A stretch of DNA of 64,000 nucleotides from contig NZ_CP092431.1 of assembly GCF_022385335.1 (NCBI RefSeq), positions 1,798,001-1,862,000 on the forward strand, read 5' to 3'. Within the stretch, counting starts at the first letter, position 1. Every line of letters starts with the position of its first letter. The notes below the pieces were generated by a model. That model had not been told where the DNA came from. It was given only the letters and a program-made list of their open reading frames with translations, and made no database searches. Made by a program: the position numbers and the translations under genes. The DNA comes from Streptomyces deccanensis. Lineage in GTDB: Bacteria > Actinomycetota > Actinomycetes > Streptomycetales > Streptomycetaceae. Positions 9,313-17,690 of this stretch are shown here, in pieces.

Positions 9313-12300
9313 TCAGGGCGCGGCTGTGGTGGGCCTCTTGTACATGCGTGTCGCCGTGATCTCCGTGTGGGCCGTTTCCCCCGGCTGGGGCGGCTGGGGG
9401 AGGCCCGGGCGCAGGTGTTCCTCCACGCTGATGTACTTGAGGCCCGCTCGTAGGTCGGCGTCGTTGCGGAGGCGGATGACCAGGGGGAACTCCGCCAGGG
9501 CGGTCGTGTCGAAGAGGCCGGTGGTGTAGAGGAGCTGGACGCCGAGGGCGTCCGAGACCGCGCGCTGGAGTTCCAACAGGTACGTCGCGTTGGCGCGGCC
9601 GATGGGGTTGTCCAGGAACAGGGTCCCGGCGTGACGGTGCTTGTCCCGCCCGCGGTCGTTGCTGCGCAGCGCGGCCATCGTGCAGTACAGGGCGATGGCG
9701 GCGGTGAGCAGCTGGCCGCCGGAGAAGACGTCGCCCATCTGGCCGACGGGGACCCGCTCGGCCCTCAGCACCGCGTCGGGCTTGAGGATCTCCACGGCGA
9801 CGCCCCTGGGCTGGAGCGCGGCGCTGACGCCCCTCAGCAGCAGGGACATGCCGTCGCGGCGCATGTCGGAGTTCTTCTTCACGGCCGCGCGGGTCGCCTC
9901 GTCGACGACCTCGCCGAGACGTTCGGTGAGGGTGGCCTGGTCGGGCTCCTCGAAGCGGATCCGCAGGAACTCCTGGCCCGACCACTCCCCCAGGCCCTCG
10001 GGCAGCCGGGAGAGCCGCTGGGCGGAGCGGAGGGTCGCGAGGGCCGACTCCACGAGGCCCCGCAGCCGGTCGACGATCGAGTCCCGGTTGCGCTCCAGCT
10101 GGGCCAACTCGTCGGTGAGGACCCGGAGTCGGGGCGCGAACGCGTCGGCCCACTTCTGGGCGTGCTCGGGGAGCGAGGAGGCGGGCAGCTCCCGGATCTG
10201 CTGGCGGGCCGGCGTACGGACCTGTTCGTAGCGTGTGGAGTTGGCGTGGCGTACGAGGACGTCGCTCGCCTCCCGCACGGAGCCCTCGGCGGCTGAGAGG
10301 TCGGCGGCGCAGCCCCGCAGGGAGCGGCGGGCCTCCGCGGCCGCCCTGCGGGCCTCTTCGAGCCCGCCGGGGTAGGGCTCGGGCTCCTCCTGCTCGTCGT
10401 CGGTGGAGTGGTCGCGCAGGAGGTCCCGCAGGAGGGCGGCGGTCTCGTCGAAGCCGCCGGCCGCGTCCTCGGCGGCGCGGTGGGACTCCAGCAGCTCTGC
10501 GTGGGCCTCCCGGGCCTGGGTCAACGCCTCGGCGCGGGACGCCAGTTCGGCGGTGGCCGTGCGCAGCAGGGCCTGCGCGTGGTCGGCGTCGCGCGGGAGC
10601 AGTTCCTCCGGCAGCTCGGTGTGCGTCTCGCCGTCCTCCGGGGCGAGACGCTCGGCCTCGCCGCGCAACCGGCCGAGCTGCTCGCTCGCGGTGGACATCC
10701 GCGTCTCCAGCAGCTGGACGAGTTCCTCGGCGCGCGCCGCCGCCGCCTGCCGCGAGGGCCCGTCGGAGCCGTCGGGCGACTGGAGCAGTTGCTCGGCGCG
10801 GTTGCGGACCTTGTTGGTCAGCCGGTCCAGCTCGGCGATCGCGGCGCTCTCGTCGCTCTCGGCCCGCGCCTGCTCGGCCCGCAGATCGGCACCGACGCCG
10901 ACCTTCTCGTACACCTGGGACGCGGCCCGGTAGGCCTCACGCAGAGCCGCGAGGGGCTGCCGGGGCGCGTCGGAGTCCGTCGCCGGTACGTCGTCGGGGG
11001 CGCCCGCGATCTCGGCGCGCTCGGCGCGCAGCGCACGCGCCGTGCGGCGGGCGTCGTCCGCGCCGCGCTGGGTGGCACGCCGGTCCTCGTCGGCGGCTCG
11101 GGCGCGCTCCAGGCAGGACTGGGCGCGGGCCTCGGACTCGGCGGCCTCGTCGGCGAGTTCACGGAGCTTCGCCTGCCAGCCGGCGCGCTCGCGCAGGCGG
11201 TAGGCCAGTCCGGCGAGGGCGTCGGCGGCGCGGCGGGCCTTCTGCGCGGCCTCCTGCCGTTCGTCCCGCACCTGGGCCGCCTCGGCGGCCGCCTCCTCGG
11301 CCTCGGCCCGCACGGTGCGCGCCTCCGAGAGCTCCGCCTCGGCCTCCTCGGCGAACGCGCGGGTCTCCCGCGCGGTGTCGGCCAGCTCGGTCAGGCGTCC
11401 CGCCGGGCAGCCCGTGCGCCAGGAGGAGAGCCGGGCCGCCAGTTCCCGGTCCTTGCCGAGCCGGGCCGCCAGCTCCCGGATCTCCTCGTCCCGTGCGGTG
11501 GCCCGCGCGCGCAGCGCCTGCCGCTCCTCGTCGGCGGCGTGCTCGTCGTGCATGGCCGGGTTCGGCGGCACGAGGAAGACGTCGGAGGAGGGCCCCTCGC
11601 CGCCGTTCATGGGCGGTGTCGGTGCCAGCAGGGCCGCGGCCGTGCCGACGGCCACGGCGGACCTCGGGAGGAGAGCGGCGTCGCTCAGTGCCTCGCGGGC
11701 CCGGGCGTGCGAGTCGGGGTCGGTGATGATCACACCGTCGACCAGCTCGGGGCGCGCGGCGAGCACCCGCGCGTGGTCGGTGGGATCCACGGCCTGGGCG
11801 AGGTAGCGCCAGCCGGGGAGGGCCGGGATGCCGTGCTCACCGAGGAACTCGACGGTCGCCAGGACGTCCGGGCCCGGTGGCAGCAGTCCGCCGTCGCCGA
11901 GGGCGCCGAGGATGCGGGAGTCGTCGGCCGCGGCGGTGCGCAGCTCGAAGAGGTGGCGCTCGGCGGACGACACGTTCTCGTCGAGCAGTTCGCGCAGTTC
12001 GTCGGCGAAGCGGTCCAGTTCCTCGGGGGTGAGGGGGCCCTCGGTGGCGTCGCGTTCACCCGAACCGCCCGCGCCCCCAAGGCCGTTCGCCCCGGCCGCG
12101 CCGCCCGCGCCGCCCCGCGCACCACCCGGACCGCCGACGGCGTCCGCGCCGGCCGCCCGTGCGGTGGCGCCGACACCGGTCCCGCCGTCGGCGTCAGCTT
12201 CAGACCCGCCCCTACGAGGACCTGGCACCCCTCCCGCCGCCCTGCCCACGGCACCCGGCAGGCTCAGCAGTTCCGCCAGCCGCTCCTCCCCGGCGAGGGC

Positions 12301-14097
12301 CTCCGCGGTGCGTCGCTCCCCGTCGTAGGCCCGCTCTGCGGCGATCGCCGCGTCCGCCGCGCGGGCGGCCGTGAGCTCCGCGCGGGACTCGGCGGACGCC
12401 GCCTCACGGGCCTGCTCGGAGGCGCGGCGCGAGGCCTCGCGCGCGGTGTCCCAGGCGGCGACGGCCGTCTTCTCGGCGTCGCTGGCGGCGAGGGCGGCCC
12501 TGGCCGGGTCGGCGTCCGGCGCGCTGTCGTCCAGCCAGCCCGCGCGGACCGCCTCGGCGGTCTCCTGCTCGACCTCGCTGAGCCGCTGCTTCAGGTGCCC
12601 GATCTCGCTGCGGGCGCGCTGTGCCTCGGTGGCGGCGACGGTCGCATCCCGGTGGGCGGCCTCGCCGACCTCCTGAAGGGCGGCCGACTTCTCCTCACCC
12701 TCGTTCGCCAGGTTCTCGGCGCTCTCGGCGGCGGCGTGCAGGGCGCGTACGAGGTCGACGGCGGCCTTGGCGCGGGCGGCGAGCGCGGGGGCGGCGTCCC
12801 GTTCGGCCTCCTGGATGGCGGCGGCCACCCGGGCGACGCGGTCGGCGGCGGCCCGGTGCCTGAGCACGGCCTCGGCGGCCTGCCAGGCGGAGTGCAGGGT
12901 GCGTGCGTCGGCCAGCTCCCGCTTCTGCGCGGCGGCCGTCTTCTCGGCGGCGGCGAGCGCCAACGAGGCGTGCCGGTAGGCCAGTTCGGCGGCGATGAGC
13001 GCGCTGCGGTCCCGGGCGGCCTCGGAGTGCGTGACCGCGTACGCGGCGGCGGTGACCCGCTGGGCGAGATCGGTGCCCCGCAGTCGCTCCTGGGCGGCGC
13101 GTGCCGACAGTCGCCGGGCCAGGGTGCGGGTGCGGCGTTCGGCGCCCGCGTGGACGTCCCGGGCCCGGGAGCGCGCCTCGGCCGCCTCCACGATGCGGCC
13201 CAGCAGATCCACGGACCCTGCCGTGAAGTCGCGTTCGGCGATCAGCTCCGCCCGCCGCCCGAGCTTGTTGCCGAACCCGGCGACGAGGTCGGCCAGTCCG
13301 TCCGTGTCACGGGTGTCGGTCACGGCCCGTAGCAGCAGGTCGGTGAAGTCGGAGTCCTTCTTCACCGCGAAGAGACCGGCGGCCTCGCCCTCGTCGGCGT
13401 TCATCTCCCGCTGGTAGCGGAAGAGTTCGGGGTCGAGACCGAGGTCCGTCAGATGCTCGTTCCAGCGGTCGTGGATCTCCTCCCAGTGCACTTCGAGGTG
13501 CGGATACGCCTTGCCCGCCTCGGTGAGGGCGTCCCGGAACCCCTTCATGGTCCGCCGCCGCCCCTGCGCGCCGGACGCGCCCTCGACGGGCGGCCGTACG
13601 GCGGTGGACTCGGCGACGGGCAGATTGTCGAGGCTCAGCCCCGGGCCGGGCCTGAAGGAGTACCAGGCCTCGGCGAACTTCCGTGGATCGTTGGAGACCT
13701 GCCGCCCCCGCCACTCGCTCGCCTTGCCGACGACCACGCACTCGCCGGTCAGGGTGTGCTGCCACTCCAGGGCGACGTGCCCGCAGTCGTCCGCCAGCAG
13801 GAACTTCCGCAGCACTCCGGAGCTGGCACCGCCCAGGGTGTTGCGGTGGCCCGGCAGCATCACCGAGAAGATCAGCTTGAGCAGCACGGACTTGCCGCCG
13901 CCGTTCTCCAGGAAGAGCACGCCGGCCGGCGCCGGCCGGCGTGGTGCTTCGGTCGGCTCCTCCTGGAAGAACTCCGCCTGCCGCGGCGCGGGGTCGGGCA
14001 CGAACTCGCCCACACCTCTCAGGTCCAGCACGGTGTCGGCGTAGCGCGCACCGGCCGGCCCGATGGAGTAGAGGCGGACCCGGGACAGCTCGTACAT
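9313..14097 (-). CDS. SMC/MukB-like (MksB/JetC-type) coiled-coil ATPase, 1594 residues
   Basis: This giant ATPase has the split-nucleotide-domain plan of SMC proteins. Walker A is ENGGGKSV (residues 64-71, Lys69) in the N-terminal head. Two long Ala/Glu/Arg-rich coiled-coil arms follow, separated by a middle globular region (about 690-830) that may be the hinge. The C-terminal head has the ABC signature FSGGQ near 1458-1462 and Walker B GTLFLDNPIG. The residue after the Walker B Asp is Asn1497, where most SMC and ABC proteins have the catalytic Glu. A Gly/Ala-rich stretch at about 619-682 lies next to the hinge. It is third in an operon after two genes whose sizes fit the kleisin-like (MksF/JetA) and MksE/JetB partners. 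Likely roles are DNA loop extrusion in chromosome organisation or plasmid restriction; which one cannot be decided here. Confidence 0.8.
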   Translation of the reverse strand: MYELSRVRLYSIGPAGARYADTVLDLRGVGEFVPDPAPRQAEFFQEEPTEAPRRPAPAGVLFLENGGGKSVLLKLIFSVMLPGHRNTLGGASSGVLRKFLLADDCGHVALEWQHTLTGECVVVGKASEWRGRQVSNDPRKFAEAWYSFRPGPGLSLDNLPVAESTAVRPPVEGASGAQGRRRTMKGFRDALTEAGKAYPHLEVHWEEIHDRWNEHLTDLGLDPELFRYQREMNADEGEAAGLFAVKKDSDFTDLLLRAVTDTRDTDGLADLVAGFGNKLGRRAELIAERDFTAGSVDLLGRIVEAAEARSRARDVHAGAERRTRTLARRLSARAAQERLRGTDLAQRVTAAAYAVTHSEAARDRSALIAAELAYRHASLALAAAEKTAAAQKRELADARTLHSAWQAAEAVLRHRAAADRVARVAAAIQEAERDAAPALAARAKAAVDLVRALHAAAESAENLANEGEEKSAALQEVGEAAHRDATVAATEAQRARSEIGHLKQRLSEVEQETAEAVRAGWLDDSAPDADPARAALAASDAEKTAVAAWDTAREASRRASEQAREAASAESRAELTAARAADAAIAAERAYDGERRTAEALAGEERLAELLSLPGAVGRAAGGVPGPRRGGSEADADGGTGVGATARAAGADAVGGPGGARGGAGGAAGANGLGGAGGSGERDATEGPLTPEELDRFADELRELLDENVSSAERHLFELRTAAADDSRILGALGDGGLLPPGPDVLATVEFLGEHGIPALPGWRYLAQAVDPTDHARVLAARPELVDGVIITDPDSHARAREALSDAALLPRSAVAVGTAAALLAPTPPMNGGEGPSSDVFLVPPNPAMHDEHAADEERQALRARATARDEEIRELAARLGKDRELAARLSSWRTGCPAGRLTELADTARETRAFAEEAEAELSEARTVRAEAEEAAAEAAQVRDERQEAAQKARRAADALAGLAYRLRERAGWQAKLRELADEAAESEARAQSCLERARAADEDRRATQRGADDARRTARALRAERAEIAGAPDDVPATDSDAPRQPLAALREAYRAASQVYEKVGVGADLRAEQARAESDESAAIAELDRLTNKVRNRAEQLLQSPDGSDGPSRQAAAARAEELVQLLETRMSTASEQLGRLRGEAERLAPEDGETHTELPEELLPRDADHAQALLRTATAELASRAEALTQAREAHAELLESHRAAEDAAGGFDETAALLRDLLRDHSTDDEQEEPEPYPGGLEEARRAAAEARRSLRGCAADLSAAEGSVREASDVLVRHANSTRYEQVRTPARQQIRELPASSLPEHAQKWADAFAPRLRVLTDELAQLERNRDSIVDRLRGLVESALATLRSAQRLSRLPEGLGEWSGQEFLRIRFEEPDQATLTERLGEVVDEATRAAVKKNSDMRRDGMSLLLRGVSAALQPRGVAVEILKPDAVLRAERVPVGQMGDVFSGGQLLTAAIALYCTMAALRSNDRGRDKHRHAGTLFLDNPIGRANATYLLELQRAVSDALGVQLLYTTGLFDTTALAEFPLVIRLRNDADLRAGLKYISVEEHLRPGLPQPPQPGETAHTEITATRMYKRPTTAAP

Positions 14098-14209
14098 GGC
14101 GGCGGACTTTCGCGGTCGTGACGGTGGATCGTGCGGGGGGATCAGGGCAGTTGTGGGATCAGGGCGGTCGCGGTGTCAGGGCGGTTTCGGAGTCAGGGCA
14201 GTCGCGGGG

Positions 14210-15094
14210 TCAGGAAGGTGAGTGGAACGGCAGTCCCGCGTCGGCCACCAGCTCCAGGTCGTCGGTGTCCTCGGCCGGCAGCAGCGTCGCCGAACCGTCG
14301 GTGACCGGGACCACGCCCAGCTCCAGCAGTTCGGCCATCGCGGCGCTGCCCGCCATGTCCCGTACCTGGAGCTGGTAGCGCGCGGTCGTGCGGTACGTAC
14401 CGCCGTTGTCGTCGCCCGTGCGCTGGAGGAAACCCGAGTCGGTCAGGAAGCCCACCGCCTTGGCGATGATGCCGGTGGTGGACCCGGCGAGCCGGCGGGC
14501 GTCCTTGGTGGCCCCGGTGGAGCTGCGTCTGGCCCAGATCCGCCAGGCCGACTCCAGGCCGGGCGCGTCGGTCGCCGGGTCGGTGTTCTCCCCCTGCTCC
14601 TCGGCCCGCTCCTCCAGCCGCCGACAGGCCTGCCGTACGAACGCGTCGACCCCGTTGACCGAGACCCGTCCGATGTAGCCGTCGTCCGCGAGGTCCTCGG
14701 GGCGGGGGAACGCCATCGCGGCCACCGCGAGATGGGCCAGCCCGTGCAGGAACCGGTCCACCGAGTCCGCCGACGTCCGCCGTGCGTACTCCCCCATCCG
14801 CACGGCGAACACCGAGTCCTCGGCGGCGGTCACCGCCATGCCGGCCCGCGGCGACACCTCCAGCACGACCAGCCCCAGCCCGGTGGCGACGGCGTCGGCG
14901 AGGCGGGCGAACGCCGGATCCTCCCGGTACCGCCGCAGCAGCTCGCCGTACTCCTGGTCACGGGCGGGCTGCAACTTCGGTTGCAGCCCGAAGGCGACGA
15001 GCCGAGCGGCATCGGCGGCGTCGGCGGGAGTGAGGGCGGCAGCCACCGGAGCGGCCGACGTCTCCGGCTCGCTCCACTCGACATGCTCACTCAC
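14210..15094 (-). CDS. Probable MksE/JetB-like partner of the SMC-like ATPase
   Basis: The product has 294 residues and no strong named motif. The layout is helical, with a C-terminal segment resembling a winged helix: TTGIIAKAVGFLTDSGFLQRT is followed by a turn and YQLQVRDMAG. MukE/MksE proteins are built of tandem winged-helix (kite) domains and bind the kleisin-like subunit and the ATPase heads. Assignment rests on this fold impression, on size, and on position between a possible MksF-like gene (148 bases upstream) and the SMC-like gene (112 bases downstream). The 112-base gap contains short reiterated phrases (ATCAGGGC, GTCAGGGC) with no recognised signal. Confidence 0.65.
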   Translation of the reverse strand: MSEHVEWSEPETSAAPVAAALTPADAADAARLVAFGLQPKLQPARDQEYGELLRRYREDPAFARLADAVATGLGLVVLEVSPRAGMAVTAAEDSVFAVRMGEYARRTSADSVDRFLHGLAHLAVAAMAFPRPEDLADDGYIGRVSVNGVDAFVRQACRRLEERAEEQGENTDPATDAPGLESAWRIWARRSSTGATKDARRLAGSTTGIIAKAVGFLTDSGFLQRTGDDNGGTYRTTARYQLQVRDMAGSAAMAELLELGVVPVTDGSATLLPAEDTDDLELVADAGLPFHSPS

Positions 15095-15141
15095 GACAAG
15101 AACTCCTCGATCTCATAACCAGGGCGTACGGCGAGCGCCCT

Positions 15142-15230
15142 CGCGGGGGCGCGGGACTGTGACAGAGGCGGCTCCGCCGCGTGGGCGCGACCGGCCACGG
15201 GCGAGCCGCACTCGGCCGGCGGCGGGAATC
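15142..15230 (-). repeat. Streptomyces-type intergenic repeat inside the SMC-like operon
   Basis: The core GGCTCCGCCGCGTGGGCGCG, preceded by GGGGGCGCGGGACTGTGAC and followed by CCGGCCAC, matches from memory a short GC-rich intergenic sequence found many times in Streptomyces genomes. It fills most of the gap between the first and second genes of the operon. Copy number in this genome cannot be counted here, and the strand is arbitrary. Confidence 0.5.
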
Positions 15231-15242
15231 CTGACGGCGTTC

Positions 15243-16766
15243 TCACACGGCCTCCCTTTCCGCTGCCATCCCCGCGGAGTCCAGCAGGGCCATCCCCACG
15301 ATCAGATCCGCTCCACCGAACTCGGGATCGTCCAGCTCCACCCCGTCGTCCACGGCGAAGAGCAGCTTCTCCTCGCCCTGCCGATAGGCCGTACCGACCG
15401 GGGGGCTCGCCGCGTGGACGGCCAACAGGGCGACCAGATACGGCAGTTCGGGGTCCTGAAGCCGGGCCTGGGCCAACAGCCCGGACAGCCGCCGGGGAGC
15501 GTCCGCCGGCAGGTCCAGCAGCCGCTTCGCCGCGGCCAACTGCTCCTCGCTGAACCGGCTGTCGTCGGGCGTGGCGATCAGGTCCGGCTCCGGCATCTCC
15601 GCCCCGAGGTGCTCCCGCTCGACGGGCGGGGTGAACAGCAGCTCCACGAGGTCCCCCACCCGCACGGACCCGGGCGTGCGCAAGCCGGTGCCGCGCGCGA
15701 AGAACGCGTCGGTCACCCGCCGGGCCTGCTCCACGGGCAGCGGCAGCAGTGGTCCGACGAGATGCCCGTAGAGATCTATCCCGGAGGTCGTCATCGGCGT
15801 GGCGAAGGCCTGCCGGTCCTGCTCGGCGCGGAACAGCGGTCCGGCCTCCAGCAGCCGGGACTGCAACTGCGTGTGCCGCCGGATGCAGTCCTTGACGATG
15901 TCGACGAGCTCGGCTGCGCGCCGCTTCTGCTCGGGTTCCTCGGACTCGTCCCGGGCCTTGCGGATGTTGGTGAGGATCGCGTTCTCGTGGCGGTAGCGGT
16001 CGGCGACGTGGTCGAGGGCCTCGGCGATCATGTCGGGCACGGTCCGCAGCCAGTCCACCGCGCGGACGTTGCGCCGGGTGGCGTCCAGGGCCCTGCGCAG
16101 GGTCTCGGAGTACTGCACGGTCCGGTAGCGGGCCTGCTCGGCGGCGAGCTGGGCGTCGGCGAGGCGGCCCCGGCTGATCAGGACCTCCAGCTTGACCTCG
16201 GCGGCGATCTGGGCGCTGGTGACATCGGTGTCGAGGGCGCCCACGAGGACGTTGACGGCTTCGTCGGTCGTCCGGAGGTAGACACCGCCGCCGTAGCCGG
16301 GGACCTCCTCGATCAGCTTGAAGTCGTAGTCGCGGCGGACGTAGGTGCCGTCGGGCGCGAAGGTCCCGTACACGGCGCGGAAGCCGCGGTCGACGCTGCC
16401 GACGTTGATCAGGTTCTCCAGGACCCAGCGGGCCACCCGCTCGTGCTCCTCGACGGGCCGCCGGGGGGCCTGGGCGGCGATGCGCGGGATGAGGCGGGCG
16501 ACGATCTGGTCGTGGTCCGCGCCCGTGTCGAAGTCCATGTTCAGGGTGACCAGGTCGATGGCGGCGAGGGCGACCTCGGCCATGCCGTACACCGTGTACT
16601 CACCGGCGAGGTTCGCCTTGCGCGCGTCCAGGTCGTGCAGCGGCGCGGTGCAGGCGAGCGCGCGCAGCCGCCGCGCCAGTCCCTCGTCGGCGGCCGGCCC
16701 CGGCGCGGGGCGCGGCCCCGCGCTGAGCTGGGGCGGAACACTGTCCGTCGATGCGGGTGAAGTCAC
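15243..16766 (-). CDS. Probable MksF/JetA-like (kleisin-type) subunit, first gene of the SMC-like operon
   Basis: The product has about 507 residues. The N-terminal 200 residues mix helices and strands and would suit winged-helix domains (LARRLRALACTAPLHDLDA, then YDFKLIEEVPGYGGGVYLR). A long helical middle follows (about 210-310: RGRLADAQLAAEQARYRTVQ, then coiled segments to KRRAAELVDIVKDCIRRHTQ). That arrangement resembles MukF, MksF and JetA, which bridge the SMC heads. I prefer the GTG at 16766, which fits a leaderless transcript: TAGTCT ends seven bases upstream. An ATG at 16796 would add ten residues but has no ribosome site. No nuclease (JetD-like) gene is adjacent on either side. Family assignment is inferred from operon order, length and predicted fold. 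Confidence 0.68.
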   Translation of the reverse strand: MTSPASTDSVPPQLSAGPRPAPGPAADEGLARRLRALACTAPLHDLDARKANLAGEYTVYGMAEVALAAIDLVTLNMDFDTGADHDQIVARLIPRIAAQAPRRPVEEHERVARWVLENLINVGSVDRGFRAVYGTFAPDGTYVRRDYDFKLIEEVPGYGGGVYLRTTDEAVNVLVGALDTDVTSAQIAAEVKLEVLISRGRLADAQLAAEQARYRTVQYSETLRRALDATRRNVRAVDWLRTVPDMIAEALDHVADRYRHENAILTNIRKARDESEEPEQKRRAAELVDIVKDCIRRHTQLQSRLLEAGPLFRAEQDRQAFATPMTTSGIDLYGHLVGPLLPLPVEQARRVTDAFFARGTGLRTPGSVRVGDLVELLFTPPVEREHLGAEMPEPDLIATPDDSRFSEEQLAAAKRLLDLPADAPRRLSGLLAQARLQDPELPYLVALLAVHAASPPVGTAYRQGEEKLLFAVDDGVELDDPEFGGADLIVGMALLDSAGMAAEREAV

Positions 16767-16804
16767 GGTGCACAGACTAGGTCCTGGGTCTGACATCGAC
16801 CCAA
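16766..16804 (-). promoter_or_regulatory. Candidate leaderless promoter of the SMC-like operon
   Basis: On the minus strand TTGGGT (16799-16804) and TAGTCT (16774-16779) are separated by 19 bases. The GTG at 16766 starts seven bases after the -10, the normal position of a first transcribed base. The spacing is slightly long and the -35 is imperfect. Confidence 0.5.
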
Positions 16805-16850
16805 ACGCGCCGCCGGGCGAGCCCCCGCGCCGCTCACGGGGCGCTGTCGC

Positions 16851-17549
16851 TCACGGGGCGCTGTCGCGGACCCTCCGTCCGTAGACCTCCACCAGTCCCC
16901 GGAGCGAGTCGTCGAGATACGCCGCCAGCATCCGCTCGGCCTCGTCCCGCTCCCCCCGCCGCAGCGTCTCCAGGATGAGCTGGTTGCGCGCCAGGTACGG
17001 CTCGTACAACTTGCGCGGGTTGTCCACCACGTGGAAGGCGAGCCGGAGTTCGGCGAAGACGCTGCGCATCAGCTCGTCGGTGCGGGCGCTGCCGGCGAGG
17101 GCGACCAGTTCGCGGTGGAAGTGGATGTTGGCGGTGGACACCCCTTTCCAGTCGCCTTCGCGGGCCTCGCGCTGCCCCTCCGCGACGGCCGCGGCGAGCC
17201 CGTCCAGACCGTACGGCGGCTCCCCGAGCCCGTGCACGACGGCGCACTCGACGAGGCGGCGGGTGCGGTAGATGTCCTCCACGTCCTCGACGGTCAACAC
17301 CCGTACGAAGACGCCCCGGTTGAGCTCGTGGACGAGGAGCCGTTCATGGGTGAGCAGGCGGAACGCCTCGCGGAGGGTGTTGCGGGAGACACCGAGGGCG
17401 CCGCCGATGCTGTCCTCGGACAGCCGGGTCCCGGGCGGGAAGAAGCCCTCGGCGATGCGGCTGCGGAGGATGTCCGAGACCCGCTCGGCGGTGCTGGTGC
17501 GCCCCAGGAGGGCGCGGTCGTCGGCAAGTCCCGTCAGTTCGGCGGCCAT
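16851..17549 (-). CDS. GntR family (FCD/FadR-type) regulator of the 5-oxoproline operon
   Basis: The product has about 232 residues. The N-terminal winged helix-turn-helix reads ERVSDILRSRIAEGFFPPGT, then a recognition region LGVSRNTLREAFRLL and LNRGVFVRVL. The C-terminal FCD effector domain has the expected acidic and His residues (VECAVVHG, NIHFHRELVALAGS). FCD regulators usually bind small carboxylates. It is divergent from the transporter gene of the pxp operon, whose promoter carries a palindrome fitting the FadR-subfamily site, so it is probably the operon's repressor, released by 5-oxoproline, glutamate or a related acid. I used the ATG at 17549; a TTG at 17561 is also open. Neither has a clear ribosome site. 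Confidence 0.88.
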   Translation of the reverse strand: MAAELTGLADDRALLGRTSTAERVSDILRSRIAEGFFPPGTRLSEDSIGGALGVSRNTLREAFRLLTHERLLVHELNRGVFVRVLTVEDVEDIYRTRRLVECAVVHGLGEPPYGLDGLAAAVAEGQREAREGDWKGVSTANIHFHRELVALAGSARTDELMRSVFAELRLAFHVVDNPRKLYEPYLARNQLILETLRRGERDEAERMLAAYLDDSLRGLVEVYGRRVRDSAP

Positions 17550-17592
17550 GCCGGAATTCAATCGCAGAGAGGAGAACGAAACAACAGGGGTA

Positions 17593-17622
17593 TTGAAGGA
17601 TCGTTCAACGATCCTCTACCTT
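17593..17622 (+). promoter_or_regulatory. Promoter of the 5-oxoproline operon with an embedded GntR operator
   Basis: TTGAAG (17593-17598) and TACCTT (17617-17622) are spaced by 18 bases. The spacer holds AGGATCGTTCAACGATCCT (17597-17615), a perfect palindrome with 9-base arms around one central C. Its core TCGTTCAACGA fits the FadR-subfamily pattern TNGTNNNACNA. A repressor here would block RNA polymerase directly, and the site could also control the divergent GntR gene. Confidence 0.75.
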
Positions 17623-17690
17623 GCTGGACAGGCGCCCTCCGCACCACGGCTCAGTCCTCACGCACCCTCCCCCCTCACCGCGAGGTGCAC

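Noticed and set aside
10408..13332. Plus-strand 974-residue open frame opposite the SMC-like gene
   Set aside because: It is antisense to a gene with clear motifs, is rich in Gly, Arg and Val without domain structure, and is expected from codon bias in high-GC DNA.
14098..14209. Short repeats of ATCAGGGC and GTCAGGGC between the SMC-like and MksE-like genes, considered as an att or iteron array
   Set aside because: Units are short, irregular and unaccompanied by integrase or replication genes. They look like simple GC-rich reiteration.
16851..17549. GntR gene considered as the missing JetD or a regulator of the SMC-like operon
   Set aside because: Its sequence is a clear FCD-type regulator, and its operator lies on the pxp side. 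No Toprim-like motif is present.
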